Origin: Deltaproteobacteria bacterium
GTDB taxonomy: Bacteria; Desulfobacterota; Dissulfuribacteria; Dissulfuribacterales; UBA3076
Length of the DNA stretch: 51,539 nucleotides
Assembly (NCBI GenBank): GCA_003194495.1
Contig: PQXE01000002.1
Coordinates: 67,918 to 119,456, forward strand
Reading direction: 5' to 3'
Shown here one piece after another: positions 16,400-25,146 of the stretch. The position numbers and the translations under genes were made by a program. The notes under the pieces were generated by a model. The model did no database searches, had not been told where the DNA came from, and saw only the letters and a program-made list of their open reading frames with translations. How positions within the stretch are numbered: position 1 is the stretch's first letter; each line of letters opens with the position of its first letter.

Positions 16400-16993
16400 A
16401 TGTCCAAAAAAGAAACGATATTGCATGCCGCAACAAGGCTCTTTGCCGAAAAAGGGTTCAAAGAGACCTCCATTGCCGAGTTGTCCAAGACGACAGGTGC
16501 TGCTGAAGGGACGATCTTTTATCATTTTAAAAACAAGGAGGACATTTTTCTCTCTATCCTTGAGGACACCAGAAAGAGAGTCATAGAAGAATTTGATCGG
16601 TACCTGGAAGAAGGAGAGTTTGATAGCGGTCTGAACATGATCGAGAGTGCCATTTCCTTTTACTTCTATCTGGCCGGCATGATGGAAGAGCAGTTTCTTC
16701 TCCTGCACCGTCGGCATCCCCATGAACTCGCCGAGGTTAATCCTGTTTGTAGGGAGCATCTGGAGGCCATTTACAATTGTTTTGTAAATGGTTTCGAACA
16801 GGCCATTCTGCTCGGGCAAAAGGATGGGTCCATAAGGACAATGTCTTCAAAAAGGACTGCGCTGATTATCTTTTCCATGGTGGACGGCCTGGTGCGGTTC
16901 AAAACCTATAATCTTTACAATGCAGGCGCACTCCACAAGGAATTTATGGAGTTGTGCCGCAGGATGTTACAAAAAAAACAGATTCAGGAGTAG
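16400..16993 (+). CDS. TetR/AcrR-family transcriptional regulator
   Basis: 197 residues. The N-terminal helix-turn-helix is typical: ILHAATRLFAEKGFKETSIA, then GAAEGTIFYHFKNKEDIF. The C-terminal ~140 residues form a divergent helical ligand/dimer domain. It ends 9 bp before the SulP permease start, so the two are probably cotranscribed, and the regulator may control the permease. The ligand is unknown. Confidence 0.9.
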   Translation: MSKKETILHAATRLFAEKGFKETSIAELSKTTGAAEGTIFYHFKNKEDIFLSILEDTRKRVIEEFDRYLEEGEFDSGLNMIESAISFYFYLAGMMEEQFLLLHRRHPHELAEVNPVCREHLEAIYNCFVNGFEQAILLGQKDGSIRTMSSKRTALIIFSMVDGLVRFKTYNLYNAGALHKEFMELCRRMLQKKQIQE

Positions 16994-17002
16994 GTATTTC
17001 CA

Positions 17003-19135
17003 ATGCTGACAAAAATCTTTCCATTTATTGGCTGGTTTAAAGGCTACGATTTAGGCAGTTTCAGAACTGATGTTCTATCGGGCCTCACTGTTGCGATGGT
17101 ACTCATTCCCCAATCCATGGCCTATGCGCAATTAGCGGGGCTGCCGCCATACTACGGGCTGTATGCCGCGTTCCTGCCCCCCATGATAGCGTCCCTGTTC
17201 GGCTCAAGTCGTCAGTTGGCCACAGGCCCTGTGGCGGTTGTGTCGCTGATGACCGCTGCATCTCTTGAGCCGTTGGCAACGGCAGGTTCTGAGGGCTACA
17301 TTGCTTATGCCCTTATGCTGGCCCTCATGGTCGGCCTGTTTCAGTTCACCCTTGGCGTACTCAGGCTCGGACTTGTGGTTAATCTCCTTTCACACCCAGT
17401 GGTAAACGGGTTTACAAACGCGGCATCCATTGTAATCGCCACCTCACAGTTATCCAAGCTGTTTGGTGTCTATGTGGATAAGGCCGAGCACCATTATGGT
17501 ACGATCATCAGGGTCGTCCAGGAAGCAATCCACTATACCCATTTGCCTACATTGTTCCTTGGCGCACTTGCCTTTGCCATCATGTTCATACTCAGAAAAA
17601 TTGCACCAAAGATTCCAAATGTACTCGTAGCCGTGGCAATAACAACGGTTATTTCCTGGACCATCGGGTTTCAGCACGATGCCAGTGTTGACATTTCGGC
17701 CATCGAATGCCACAGGGTCCATGAACTTGTTCAGAGTTTTAATAAGGCAGTAAACGGCATAACGCCGCTGGCCGAAGAACGGACCAGAGTTGCCAAGGCC
17801 CTGGATGAGGCCAAAGGTGCCCACAACACCATAGGTATCCTCGACGCAGAACGTGACGCAAGTGTCATAGCATTCAATATGGATGAGCTCAAGGAGAAAG
17901 CCCACATCTACAGGACGGAACTCAGGCACTATTTGTTCAGCGGTGTGGAGCAACCTGACGGTTCGCTGATGTTCTATCCAAGAGAGGAGACTCCGGACGG
18001 TGTCCAGAGTGATGGCCGTACATGGCGCATCAAAGTAGGCAACAAGCCGCTCATGACCGACAAGCTGCTCATGATGGGAGGCGGCAAAGTGGTCGGAGTA
18101 ATACCTGAGGGGCTGCCTTCTTTCACAGTGCCGAAACTGGATATGAAAATCTTGCTTCAACTCCTGCCATTTGCAATTATTATTTCGCTCCTGGGCTTCA
18201 TGGAGGCCATTGCAATTGCCAAGGCCATTGCCGGCAAGACAGGCCAGCGTCTCGATCCCAACCAGGAACTCATCGGACAGGGACTGGGTAACATATTAGG
18301 TTCTGTCGGCAAAAGTTATCCTGTTTCCGGTTCTTTCTCAAGATCCGCGGTCAACTTCCAGGCCGGAGCAATTTCTGGTCTGTCTGCCGTGTTTACCAGC
18401 GCGGCCGTGGTTATCACGCTTCTATTTTTTACTCCGCTCCTATATCACCTGCCCCAATCCGTGCTCGCTGCGGTCATCATGATGGCGGTCCTCGGCCTGA
18501 TAAATATCTCAGGTTTTATTCATGCCTGGAAGGCACAGTGGTATGATGGCGCCATTTCAATAATCAGCTTTGTAGTCACCCTTGCTTTAGCGCCCCACCT
18601 GGAAAAAGGCATTGAGCTTGGCGTGCTCCTTTCGCTTATGGTCTTTATATACAAGAGTATGCGGCCTACCGTGGCATCTCTGGCCAAGCACGAGGACAAA
18701 TCCCTGCGTGATGTCATGGTCTTCGGCCTCAAGCAATGCAAGTTCATTTCTGTAGTCCGTTTTGACGGCCCGCTCTTTTTTGCCAATGCCAGCTACCTGG
18801 AAGACCAGATCATGGAACGTATGCAAAGCATGAAAGACCTCAGGCATATCATTATAGTGTCTAACGGCATAAATGATATTGACGCATCAGGTGAAGAGAC
18901 ATTATCATCGCTTGTAGACAGGATCAGGGCCGCAGGTTTGGATATCTCTTTCAGTGGCGTTAATGAATCCGTCATAAAGGTGCTGGAGCGTACGTTCCTG
19001 TTGGAAAAGATCGGCGAGGACCACATTTATCCGACTCTGGAAATAGCCATCCGCGCCATTCATCCTCATGAGCATGTGGACGACGTGGACAAAACCTGTC
19101 CGCTTACAGACGTTTGCAGACTGACCCATGCATAG
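17003..19135 (+). CDS. SulP-family anion (sulfate) permease with STAS domain and unusual soluble insert
   Basis: 710 residues. The N-terminal transmembrane core carries the SulP signature region IPQSMAYAQLAGLPPYYGLY and DVLSGLTVAMV, and SVGKSYPVSGSFSRSAVN downstream. The C-terminal STAS domain (about 580-690) includes FDGPLFFANASYLED and IIVSNGINDIDASGEE. SulP proteins import sulfate, bicarbonate or other anions. Between residues ~228 and ~362 there is a charged, largely helical insert (containing VHELVQSFNKAVNG and ERTRVAKALDEAKGAHN) absent from canonical family members; the core resumes at VIPEGLPSFTVP. The preceding carbonic anhydrase makes bicarbonate a possible alternative substrate. Confidence 0.88.
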   Translation: MLTKIFPFIGWFKGYDLGSFRTDVLSGLTVAMVLIPQSMAYAQLAGLPPYYGLYAAFLPPMIASLFGSSRQLATGPVAVVSLMTAASLEPLATAGSEGYIAYALMLALMVGLFQFTLGVLRLGLVVNLLSHPVVNGFTNAASIVIATSQLSKLFGVYVDKAEHHYGTIIRVVQEAIHYTHLPTLFLGALAFAIMFILRKIAPKIPNVLVAVAITTVISWTIGFQHDASVDISAIECHRVHELVQSFNKAVNGITPLAEERTRVAKALDEAKGAHNTIGILDAERDASVIAFNMDELKEKAHIYRTELRHYLFSGVEQPDGSLMFYPREETPDGVQSDGRTWRIKVGNKPLMTDKLLMMGGGKVVGVIPEGLPSFTVPKLDMKILLQLLPFAIIISLLGFMEAIAIAKAIAGKTGQRLDPNQELIGQGLGNILGSVGKSYPVSGSFSRSAVNFQAGAISGLSAVFTSAAVVITLLFFTPLLYHLPQSVLAAVIMMAVLGLINISGFIHAWKAQWYDGAISIISFVVTLALAPHLEKGIELGVLLSLMVFIYKSMRPTVASLAKHEDKSLRDVMVFGLKQCKFISVVRFDGPLFFANASYLEDQIMERMQSMKDLRHIIIVSNGINDIDASGEETLSSLVDRIRAAGLDISFSGVNESVIKVLERTFLLEKIGEDHIYPTLEIAIRAIHPHEHVDDVDKTCPLTDVCRLTHA

Positions 19136-19154
19136 CTAAAAAAGGGAGTTAGAT

Positions 19155-20381
19155 ATGTCTGTCATCACATTATTCAGTAGTAATTTTTGCAAGGAAGACT
19201 CAGTAGTTCAGGAAGTAACCGGCAGCACAGGCTATAAGCTTGTCACTGACAAAAACCTTGTCGGCGATGCAGCCAGACTTTCAGACATGGCTGAGGGCAA
19301 GATAGAACGGGCCTTTTCAGCCACAACATCAGTATTCAACAAGTTCACCCACGAAAAGGAACGTGCGATTGCCTATCTCAGGCTCGCTCTGGCAGAGACG
19401 CTCTCAGACGACAATCTTGTTATCTCAGGATTAGCCGGTCAACTTATCCCAAAAGAGGTCAGTCACGTACTCCGTGTATGCCTTATCGCAGACCTGAAAT
19501 TCAGGACCAAAGTGGCTGCTGAAGAACAGGGATTGTCTGAAAAAAACGCTGTCAAGCTCATACACAACAAAGATAATGACCGCGCCGCATGGATCAATGC
19601 TTTGTTCGGCAACAAAGATCCATGGGCCGCTTCCCTATATGACATAGTCATTCCCATGGACAAGAAAGACGTGGCGGAAGCAGCAGCGCTTATTATGAAG
19701 AATCTGGACAGTGACGTGGTCAAAACCACGGAGAGTTCGAAAAATGCAGTTGAGGACTTCCTCCTTGCAGCCAAGGTAGAAGTGGCCCTGATCAAAGAGG
19801 GACACTCAGCGGGCGTGAATGTCAAGGACGGCTCGGTCAAGCTGAGCATCAACAAGCATGTCCTGATGCTCGGCCGGCTTGAGGAAGAACTTAAATCCAT
19901 TGTCAGCAGGGTGCCCGGCGTCAAGTCCGTGGACACCAAGGTAGGCAAAGGCTTTCACAAAACAGACGTATACCGAAAAATTGACCTTGAGACGCCGTCA
20001 AAGGTATTGCTTGTGGACGACGAGCGCGAGTTTATAGAGACCCTGTCCGAGCGACTGATCATGCGAGAAATGGGCTCGGCCGTGACTTACGATGGTGAAT
20101 CAGCCCTTGAACTGATCAGCAAGGACGAGCCGGAGGTCATGATCCTGGACCTCAAGATGCCGGGCATTGACGGTATTGAGACCCTGCGGCGGGTTAAGCA
20201 GACCAGTCCGGAGATTGAGGTCATCATCCTCACAGGGCACGGTTCTGAGGAAGACAGAAAGGTATGCATGGAGCTCGGCGCATTTGCCTATCTTCACAAG
20301 CCGGTGGATATTGATTTGTTGAGCGACACGCTAAAAAAGGCCAACGAAAAAATCCAACAGAAAAAGCTTGCAAAGGATTAG
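19155..20381 (+). CDS. Cytidylate-kinase-like/BON/receiver fusion response regulator
   Basis: 408 residues in three parts. Residues ~1-205 look like the cytidylate-kinase-like family but lack a clear GxxGxGK loop at the start (VITLFSSNFCKEDSVVQEV), so nucleotide kinase activity is doubtful. Residues ~205-265 resemble a BON/HMA-like fold (KDGSVKLSINKHV, VSRVPGVKSVDTKVG). Residues ~280-400 are a complete receiver: VLLVDDERE, MILDLKMPGIDG (phospho-Asp), ILTGHGS and AYLHKPVD. It follows the SulP gene by 19 bp with an AGGGAG site, so the pair is probably one unit. It may be the output or a modulator for the downstream kinases. A gtcccccc/ggggggac hairpin follows it. Confidence 0.75.
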   Translation: MSVITLFSSNFCKEDSVVQEVTGSTGYKLVTDKNLVGDAARLSDMAEGKIERAFSATTSVFNKFTHEKERAIAYLRLALAETLSDDNLVISGLAGQLIPKEVSHVLRVCLIADLKFRTKVAAEEQGLSEKNAVKLIHNKDNDRAAWINALFGNKDPWAASLYDIVIPMDKKDVAEAAALIMKNLDSDVVKTTESSKNAVEDFLLAAKVEVALIKEGHSAGVNVKDGSVKLSINKHVLMLGRLEEELKSIVSRVPGVKSVDTKVGKGFHKTDVYRKIDLETPSKVLLVDDEREFIETLSERLIMREMGSAVTYDGESALELISKDEPEVMILDLKMPGIDGIETLRRVKQTSPEIEVIILTGHGSEEDRKVCMELGAFAYLHKPVDIDLLSDTLKKANEKIQQKKLAKD

Positions 20382-20392
20382 TTTTTAGGTTA

Positions 20393-20416
20393 GTCCCCCC
20401 TACAAAAAGGGGGGAC
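20393..20416 (+). terminator. GC hairpin after the receiver fusion gene
   Basis: An 8-bp perfect stem gtcccccc/ggggggac lies 12 bp after the stop codon with an A-rich loop. There is no following T run, so it may be a weak or Rho-assisted terminator or simply a repeat. Confidence 0.4.
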
Positions 20417-20610
20417 ATGATAGCCTGCAACAGCTCTACTTCTAAAGCTTGACAGAATATCCGGCTCAAATTAAATAGTGTTACAAAATTTAAAAAAGTG
20501 TATTCATTAACAATACTGGTATAAACGCAATAATGCGTCATTTAGTGCTTCCCAATATAACTTTCTGTTATTCCTTGGTAATTATTCTATAATCAATTAA
20601 TATTATATTG

Positions 20611-20819
20611 GGCATCCTTCATTCTGTAGTTTACACTTTTTCAACATAAACGGATGCCGGCCATTAGCTGTTAGCCATTAGCTATTAGGTAAAAACATTG
20701 TATAAAAATGGACTGTTAAGCTAAAACCTAACGGCTAATAGCTAATCGTACAAGTCATATTTTTTGAGGTACTTATCCCTAAAAGTGTAAACTACTTTTG
20801 GCTTGCTATGAAGGATGCC
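20611..20819. repeat. 209-bp MITE-like inverted-repeat element
   Basis: The outer ends ggcatccttcat and atgaaggatgcc are perfect inverted repeats. A second inner pair follows (gtagtttacactttt at 20626 and its complement at 20781). The centre holds tta-gcc-atta-gct phrases and no coding frame. The left ~105 bp recur at 51312-51425 with few differences. This element occupies most of the 504-bp gap between 20382 and 20885; the rest is AT-rich and shows nothing I can name. Confidence 0.7.
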
Positions 20820-20885
20820 TTATATTGGATTATTTGTCCGACTGTTAACGATCTTCCATCATTTCACTAAAAATTTGGTATAAGT

Positions 20886-22610
20886 ATGAGAATATTAGAG
20901 AAAGTTATACCGAAATTTTTACGTGATGATAATAATGAACTTGATAAAGACCGGCTCAACTTCCGCCGCCTCTGGAGGCTGTCGGTCTTGCTTACTGCCG
21001 TGGTCAGCCTTGTGCCGTTGGTTTTTATGACTCTGCTTCACTACCATTTGGCGCAGCAATACTTAGAATCCGAATCATATAATCATACATATCGATTTGT
21101 CAGTAATACCTGGCGTTATGTCGCCTCTTTTCTGGATGAACGTAAGACCGTGCTGGAGTTGTTTGCCCATCAGTATTCCTTTGAGGAATTGAACAATCAG
21201 GGACAGCTTGAGGCGATCTTTGACAATGTGAAAAAAAGGCTCGGCGGTATAAGAGATATTGGTGTAATCAATTCCTCCGGTATTCAGACAAATTACGTGG
21301 GACCATACAAGCTGAAAGGTATCAACTACAGCAACCAGGAGTGGTTCAAAAAAGTCCTGAAACATAACAGCTATATCAGCGATGTGTTTCTTGGGTTCCG
21401 TAATGCCCCGCATATGGTCATAGCGTGTAAATTCGACCAGCCTGACAATTCCTTTTTTGTATTCAGGGTTACTCTGGATCTGGAGCAAATCAACCGCATG
21501 CTAAACCAGCTTGAAATGGCCGGGTCGACCTGCACATCCTTGGTTAATCACAAGGGCATGCTCCAGACCACGTGCCGCCACCATCCCGAGGTCCTTAAGA
21601 AGATGTCTTACCCTGTTCCTAAGTTTGCCACCGAATCGCAGGTAATTGAAGGCAAAGACCCTAAAGGCAGACCCGTTTTAATCGGCTATCGCTACATCCC
21701 CGGTACTCCATTTATCCTGATGATCGTTGAGCAAAAAGGTGCAATTTTAAGTACATGGCACAAATCACAGATTCAACTCGTCGCTTTTCTGGTAGGCAGC
21801 GTCACTCTTATCGTGCTGGTGATCCTGGGTGTAGCTACCTATCTTGTAAACAGGATTTACGTAGCGGACAGGGAGCGGGTCAGCAGTCTGCACAAGGTGG
21901 AGTACTCCAACAGGTTGGCTTCCATCGGACGGTTGGCCGCGGGCGTGGCGCATGAAGTCAATAACCCCCTGGCCATCATCAACGAGAAGGCCGGACTTAT
22001 TAAGGATATGTTCACATACAAGAAGATGTATTCAGAAGATACGAAGCTGATCGGCCTTATAGACTCGATTATCTCCTCTGTGGAGCGGTGTGGGACCATC
22101 ACCAAGCGGCTTCTCGGTTTTGCGCGACATATGGAAGTGAGCATCCGGTCCATCAATGTGCGGGAGGTCCTGGAAGAGGTCCTGGGCTTTCTGGAAAAGG
22201 AGGCTGAGTACAGGTCTATCAAAGTCTCTTTGAATGTGCCTGATGACATCCCTGAATTCGAAAGCGACCGGGGCAAGGTGCAACAGATATTTCTTAATCT
22301 GGTCAATAACGCCTTTGCTGCCATGGAAGACGGCGGTAGTCTGGATATCACAGTCAAACGCAAAGATGAAGACTTTATTTCGGCCACAGTCACTGACACC
22401 GGGTGCGGTATCAAAGAGGCAGACATCAAACGTATCTTTGAGCCGTTTTTTTCCACAAAGACGAAAAAGGGCGGCACAGGTCTCGGCCTGTCCATTACGT
22501 GCGGTCTTATCCAGGAGATCGGCGGCAAGATCAACGTGCAAAGTGAAGTGGGAAAGGGAACAACTTTTATTATAACTCTACCTTTAAAATTTGATAAAGA
22601 GAGGAAGTAG
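20886..22610 (+). CDS. Membrane sensor histidine kinase with periplasmic Cache-type domain
   Basis: 574 residues. TM1 is at ~33-53 (LTAVVSLVPLVFMTLLHY), then a ~240-residue extracytoplasmic region with Cache-like features (GGIRDIGVINSSGIQTNYVG, NQEWFKKVLKH), TM2 at ~297-318, then the kinase core. The H box is AAGVAHEVNNPLAIINEK, the N box FLNLVNNAFAAMEDGG, G1 DTGCGIKEAD and G2 GGTGLGLSITCGL. It senses an extracellular small molecule by inference from the Cache class. Its cognate receiver is the next gene, 4 bp downstream. Confidence 0.88.
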   Translation: MRILEKVIPKFLRDDNNELDKDRLNFRRLWRLSVLLTAVVSLVPLVFMTLLHYHLAQQYLESESYNHTYRFVSNTWRYVASFLDERKTVLELFAHQYSFEELNNQGQLEAIFDNVKKRLGGIRDIGVINSSGIQTNYVGPYKLKGINYSNQEWFKKVLKHNSYISDVFLGFRNAPHMVIACKFDQPDNSFFVFRVTLDLEQINRMLNQLEMAGSTCTSLVNHKGMLQTTCRHHPEVLKKMSYPVPKFATESQVIEGKDPKGRPVLIGYRYIPGTPFILMIVEQKGAILSTWHKSQIQLVAFLVGSVTLIVLVILGVATYLVNRIYVADRERVSSLHKVEYSNRLASIGRLAAGVAHEVNNPLAIINEKAGLIKDMFTYKKMYSEDTKLIGLIDSIISSVERCGTITKRLLGFARHMEVSIRSINVREVLEEVLGFLEKEAEYRSIKVSLNVPDDIPEFESDRGKVQQIFLNLVNNAFAAMEDGGSLDITVKRKDEDFISATVTDTGCGIKEADIKRIFEPFFSTKTKKGGTGLGLSITCGLIQEIGGKINVQSEVGKGTTFIITLPLKFDKERK

Positions 22611-22614
22611 GAAT

Positions 22615-22965
22615 ATGCGCATATTATTGGTGGATGACGAAGGGGAACTGGTCTCAACCCTGGCGGAGCGTCTTTCCTTCAGGGGAATCGACGCAGATTG
22701 GGTAACCAGCGGAGAAGAGGCACTGAAAAAGGCGGAAACCGAGACCTATGATCTTGCCGTACTGGATGTCAAGATGCCCAGGATCAGCGGAATTCAACTG
22801 AAGGGTATGCTCGAGGTAAAATATCCTGATATGAAATTTATTTTTATGACCGGGCATGGGTCAGAAGATGATTTCAGGGCCGGTTCGTCCAAGGCTTATT
22901 ATCTGGTAAAACCTATTAATATCGAGGCCCTTGTCAGCAAGATAAATGAAGTCCTTAAAGACTAA
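22615..22965 (+). CDS. Single-domain response regulator (CheY-like receiver)
   Basis: 116 residues, receiver only. Acidic pocket LLVDDEGE, phospho-Asp in AVLDVKMPRISG, Thr in FMTGHGS and Lys in YLVKPIN. ATG 22615 has GAGGAAG at good spacing; an in-frame upstream start would run into the kinase gene. With no output domain it must signal by protein contact or pass phosphate onward, for example to the atypical kinase-like protein at 23308. Confidence 0.88.
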   Translation: MRILLVDDEGELVSTLAERLSFRGIDADWVTSGEEALKKAETETYDLAVLDVKMPRISGIQLKGMLEVKYPDMKFIFMTGHGSEDDFRAGSSKAYYLVKPINIEALVSKINEVLKD

Positions 22966-23100
22966 GGAGGGATAGAACGAACTCGGAATTGGACATCGTC
23001 GGCCGGGTAAACAGGCAGATTCGGCTCTGCGTCCTTGACACAGAAATGGTTTAGTGGTATCAACTTGCCGTCCTCTGGACGGCAGTGAGTAGCTCATTAA

Positions 23101-23293
23101 ATCAATAATCCCCTTGCCATTATCGACGAACAGGCTAGACTTATTAAGGAAATGTTCATTTTTTATGATAGGCCATGGTTCTGCTGAGGAGTTTTATTCT
23201 GTCGCCTTAACAAAGGGGGCTGATTGCTATCTGGTGAAACCGGTCAATCTAACAGCTCTCATAAAGAAGTTAAAAGATGTCATAAAGGAATAA
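23101..23293 (+). pseudogene. Scar of a deleted histidine kinase-receiver pair
   Basis: Positions 23101-23160 encode INNPLAIIDEQARLIKEMF, a near copy of the H-box region of the kinase at 20886 (NNPLAIINEKAGLIKDMF). In a different frame, 23162-23293 encode FMIGHGSAEEF through DCYLVKPVNLTALIKK to a stop, matching the last third of the receiver at 22615. Everything between (rest of kinase, start of receiver) is gone. This is the remnant of a second tandem kinase-receiver pair that collapsed by internal deletion. The 130 bp before it (22966-23100) hold no gene I can support. Confidence 0.8.
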
Positions 23294-23307
23294 ACAGGGG
23301 GGTTGGC

Positions 23308-23967
23308 ATGAGCTATCAATGGGATATTCTTGGTGAAGAGGGGCTGCAATTTTTTGGAAAGATGTCAGCTTCAATCTCTCATGAGATCAAAAACGTCTTG
23401 GCTGTTGTTAACGAAAACGCAGGACTTATACAGGATTTAATTTATATGCATGAGAAGGGAATGCCTATCGATCCTGAACAACTGAAAAGCGTGTCCCAGA
23501 TGATAACTAAGCAGGTCAAAAGAGCAGACACTATCATGAAAAACATGAGCAAGTTTGCCCACAGCACAGATCAACTAATAAAGACGGAAAGTGTAAGTGT
23601 AAATGATATTCTGGATGTCGTGACAAATCTTGCTAATAGATTCGCCGACATGCGGGAGATCACTCTGGAAAAAATACCTTTTGATGAACCAATAAAGATC
23701 AAGACAAATCCCTTTTTCCTGGAAAATCTCATATGGCTGTGCTTTGACTTCGCCATGGATGCTACTGGGCCGGAAAGAACGGTCCGACTGCTTGCCAAGG
23801 AAATAGACAACAGCGCTCAGATTACATTTTCCCAACTGGGCAGTCTACCGGTAATGCCGCTAGAAACATTCCACGGCAAACGGGTGGAAGCATTGCTTTC
23901 TGCACTCCAGGGTGACATCACTGTTGATACTCAGGCCGGGACGCTAAGCATCTCATTGCCGGTTTGA
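23308..23967 (+). CDS. Histidine-kinase-like protein lacking ATP-binding boxes (possible phosphotransferase)
   Basis: 219 residues, soluble. The H box is intact (MSASISHEIKNVLAVVNENA), followed by a second dimerisation helix. The C-terminal half aligns in position with a CA domain but the N box is broken (NLIWLCFDFAMDA, no Asn pair) and the DxGxG and GTGLGL motifs are absent. This layout resembles ChpT/Spo0B-type phosphotransferases, which relay phosphate between receivers without ATP. The start at 23308 is placed after a G-rich site. It sits between two receiver genes, consistent with that role; a decayed kinase is the alternative. Confidence 0.7.
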   Translation: MSYQWDILGEEGLQFFGKMSASISHEIKNVLAVVNENAGLIQDLIYMHEKGMPIDPEQLKSVSQMITKQVKRADTIMKNMSKFAHSTDQLIKTESVSVNDILDVVTNLANRFADMREITLEKIPFDEPIKIKTNPFFLENLIWLCFDFAMDATGPERTVRLLAKEIDNSAQITFSQLGSLPVMPLETFHGKRVEALLSALQGDITVDTQAGTLSISLPV

Positions 23968-24038
23968 TATAATATAATTGATATAATATAATTTATTTTA
24001 TTAGGACTATAACCAAAAAACCACTAGGAGATCAGGTT

Positions 24039-24539
24039 ATGACGAATGCTCAATCAACTCCTTCACAGATCAAACTTCTTGTCGTTGACGATGAAGTAGA
24101 TTTCCTCAATACCCTCTCGCAACGGCTTAAATCCAGAGATTTCCAGGTCACCACTGCATCAAACGGAAATCAGGCCATTCAGGAAGCCACAGGCGAATTC
24201 GATGTAGCCATCCTGGACTTGAAAATGCCAGGGATGGACGGTCAGGAACTCCTCAAGATACTGAAGGAAAATCACAAGTTTTTAGAAATCATCATGCTTA
24301 CAGGCTATGCCTCTGTGGAGTCTGCAGTTGAATGCACCAAACTGGGCGCTTTTGGCTATCTGGAAAAGCCCTATGATTTAGAAAAGCTCATGGCAGTGCT
24401 CAGAGATGCTTATGAAACTAGACTCAAGAAAAAATTTCCGCATGACCAGAAACGGATGAAGGAATTAGACACTCTTGCCACCGGTGATCCCATGGCTGCC
24501 CTCAGGGCGATGATGCGTTTGGACGACCTTGAGAAATAG
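24039..24539 (+). CDS. Response regulator receiver protein with short C-terminal tail
   Basis: 166 residues. Receiver domain: LLVVDDEVDFL, phospho-Asp in AILDLKMPGMDG, IMLTGYAS, and Lys in YLEKPYD. The ~45-residue tail is charged (KKFPHDQKRMKELDTL) and has no recognised output domain. Preceded by ctaggagatcagg. The repeated kinase-receiver arrangement in this region suggests an expanded local phosphorelay. Confidence 0.85.
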   Translation: MTNAQSTPSQIKLLVVDDEVDFLNTLSQRLKSRDFQVTTASNGNQAIQEATGEFDVAILDLKMPGMDGQELLKILKENHKFLEIIMLTGYASVESAVECTKLGAFGYLEKPYDLEKLMAVLRDAYETRLKKKFPHDQKRMKELDTLATGDPMAALRAMMRLDDLEK

Positions 24540-25146
24540 AAATATCTGAGAAAGATTGTTGCACCATGGTACGCGGGGATAGCTATTAAGAACCGCCAAT
24601 GTAATCGGTTAACCCGTGCTCCCTTGGGTTGAGGAGAGCGCGGGTTGGCTGCATAATTGGATTGATGATTGCTCTTGCGAGCTACCTCGCAGCTAACTAG
24701 CCAAGCCACAACATCCTTAATATTTAGAGGGGTATGACGTATGCTCCTCTGTTCTGTTTTTATGCCTTTTCCATTCAGAACCCGCAAATCAACGGTTCAG
24801 ATTTTCGGTAAACCTTGAACCTCTGAACTACGAATCCGTAAACAGTTACCTCTATTATTGTTTAACAACCGAGCAACGCAGCCATCGGGCCATTGATCTC
24901 GGGACGGCGGTTCCGACCAAAGACGGCCTTTTGCAAAAGGCTCAATTCATCATTCTTGACAGTTCAGACCACAAACTGTTTATTCTCATAGAAAATCTTG
25001 TCTCTTTGGGCAAGGCTTTGCAATTTGAATGACTGATTCAAATTCTGCCGAAACCGTGATGTACTATTGAAAGGAGTAGGCATTTCCTTGTGCCACATTA
25101 TTTTTCCTAATTGCCAGGAAATAATTTCCAGTCAGCGGAGGTTGAA
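24540..25146. other. 607-bp gap: GC hairpin and a possible decayed frame
   Basis: An 11-bp stem aacccgtgctc/gagcgcgggtt (24611-24646) lies early in the gap but lacks a T run. From about 24838 to 25032 a + frame without an ATG reads YCLTTEQRSHRAIDLGTAV through to LGKALQFE and a stop. I do not recognise it, and it may be a gene remnant. Otherwise I see nothing. Confidence 0.35.

Noticed and set aside
17450..18160. 236-codon minus-strand frame
   Set aside because: Antisense to the SulP gene; no recognisable features.
24838..25032. 65-codon frame before the DUF47 gene
   Set aside because: No ATG, no ribosome site and no recognised similarity; mentioned only as a possible remnant.
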